Origin: an uncultured Eubacteriales bacterium
GTDB taxonomy: Bacteria; Bacillota; Clostridia; Oscillospirales; Oscillospiraceae
DNA: 5,958 bases
Assembly: GCA_900544945.1 (NCBI GenBank)
Contig: UQXG01000132.1
Coordinates: 1-5,958, forward strand
Direction of reading: 5' to 3'
Below, one piece after another: positions 5,859-5,958 of the stretch. How positions within the stretch are numbered: position 1 is the stretch's first letter; each line of letters starts with the position of its first letter. The position numbers and the translations under genes are program-made. Under the pieces are notes generated by a model. That model saw only the letters and a program-made list of their open reading frames with translations. It did not search any database and had not been told where the DNA came from.

Positions 5859-5899
5859 CCCCGCCGGGAGGAAATTCCTCCCGGCGGGGTCATATTTTT
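5859..5899 (+). terminator. Rho-independent terminator of the MalY/PatB gene
   Basis: A perfect GC-rich stem of 13-14 bp (CCCCGCCGGGAGG 5859-5871 with CCTCCCGGCGGGG 5877-5889) closes on AAATT and is followed by TCATATTTTT (5890-5899). It lies 124 bases after the stop, downstream of two other structured elements, so the transcript would have a long structured 3' end. Confidence 0.93.
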
Positions 5900-5916
5900 A
5901 CGCTTTCTCATACTAT

Positions 5917-5948
5917 TTCCTGATTAAAATCTTAATTTTAATCAGGAA
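5917..5948. repeat. AT-rich perfect hairpin at right edge
   Basis: A perfect 14-bp inverted repeat (arms 5917-5930 and 5935-5948, outer ends TTCCTGATT/AATCAGGAA) with a CTTA loop. It lies 18 bases beyond the terminator T-tract. Its left flank ATACTATTTCC repeats the sequence directly after the MalY/PatB stop, and its ATTAAAATCTT core recurs in the hairpin at 10-40. It is probably one member of a dispersed palindrome family; the element may continue past the window edge. Confidence 0.6.
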
Positions 5949-5958
5949 GGCATCGCCT

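Noticed and set aside
1..5958. CRISPR array, transposase-bearing element, tRNA or rRNA
   Set aside because: No regularly spaced identical repeats, no transposase or integrase motifs, and no cloverleaf or rRNA signature were seen on either strand.

Overview
The window reads as a stretch of chromosome from a moderately GC-rich, gut-type Bacillota, most likely class Clostridia and perhaps Oscillospiraceae. This rests on strong AGGAGG-type ribosome binding sites at every gene, sigma-A-like promoters, a lipobox lipoprotein, a macro-domain/HTH-like fusion of a kind I associate with Firmicutes, and intergenic palindromic repeats of types I associate with gut Clostridia. The taxonomic call is inference.

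Layout. Bases 1-133 hold no gene: a 14-bp AT-rich hairpin and a GC-rich terminator-like hairpin. From 2615 down to 134 runs a tight three-gene minus-strand operon: a UDP-glucuronate 4-epimerase-type sugar-nucleotide enzyme, a small glyoxalase-like VOC metalloprotein whose ribosome binding site lies in the last codons of the epimerase, and a macro-domain protein with a C-terminal helix-turn-helix-like domain. A 201-bp divergent region (2616-2816) carries a near-consensus promoter for the operon and a second promoter for a plus-strand gene encoding a leucine-rich-repeat lipoprotein (2817-4358). After a 167-bp gap containing a REP-like palindrome comes a MalY/PatB-family PLP enzyme (4526-5734). 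The last 224 bases have no gene and are dense in structure: a branched palindrome, a double-hairpin intergenic repeat, a textbook rho-independent terminator, and another 14-bp AT-rich hairpin related to the one at the left edge.

How the genes relate. The epimerase would supply UDP-galacturonate for surface polysaccharide. The VOC and macro proteins look like small-molecule or ADP-ribose-handling functions that share its transcript without an obvious pathway link. The lipoprotein is predicted to be anchored outside the membrane. The MalY/PatB enzyme would act on sulfur amino acids (C-S beta-lyase) or as an aminotransferase in the cytoplasm. No mobile element with a transposase, CRISPR array, tRNA or rRNA is visible. 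The least ordinary signals are the family of related hairpins at transcription-unit ends, the REP-like element in front of the MalY/PatB gene, the altered catalytic motif of the macro domain, and the unusual repeat architecture of the lipoprotein.
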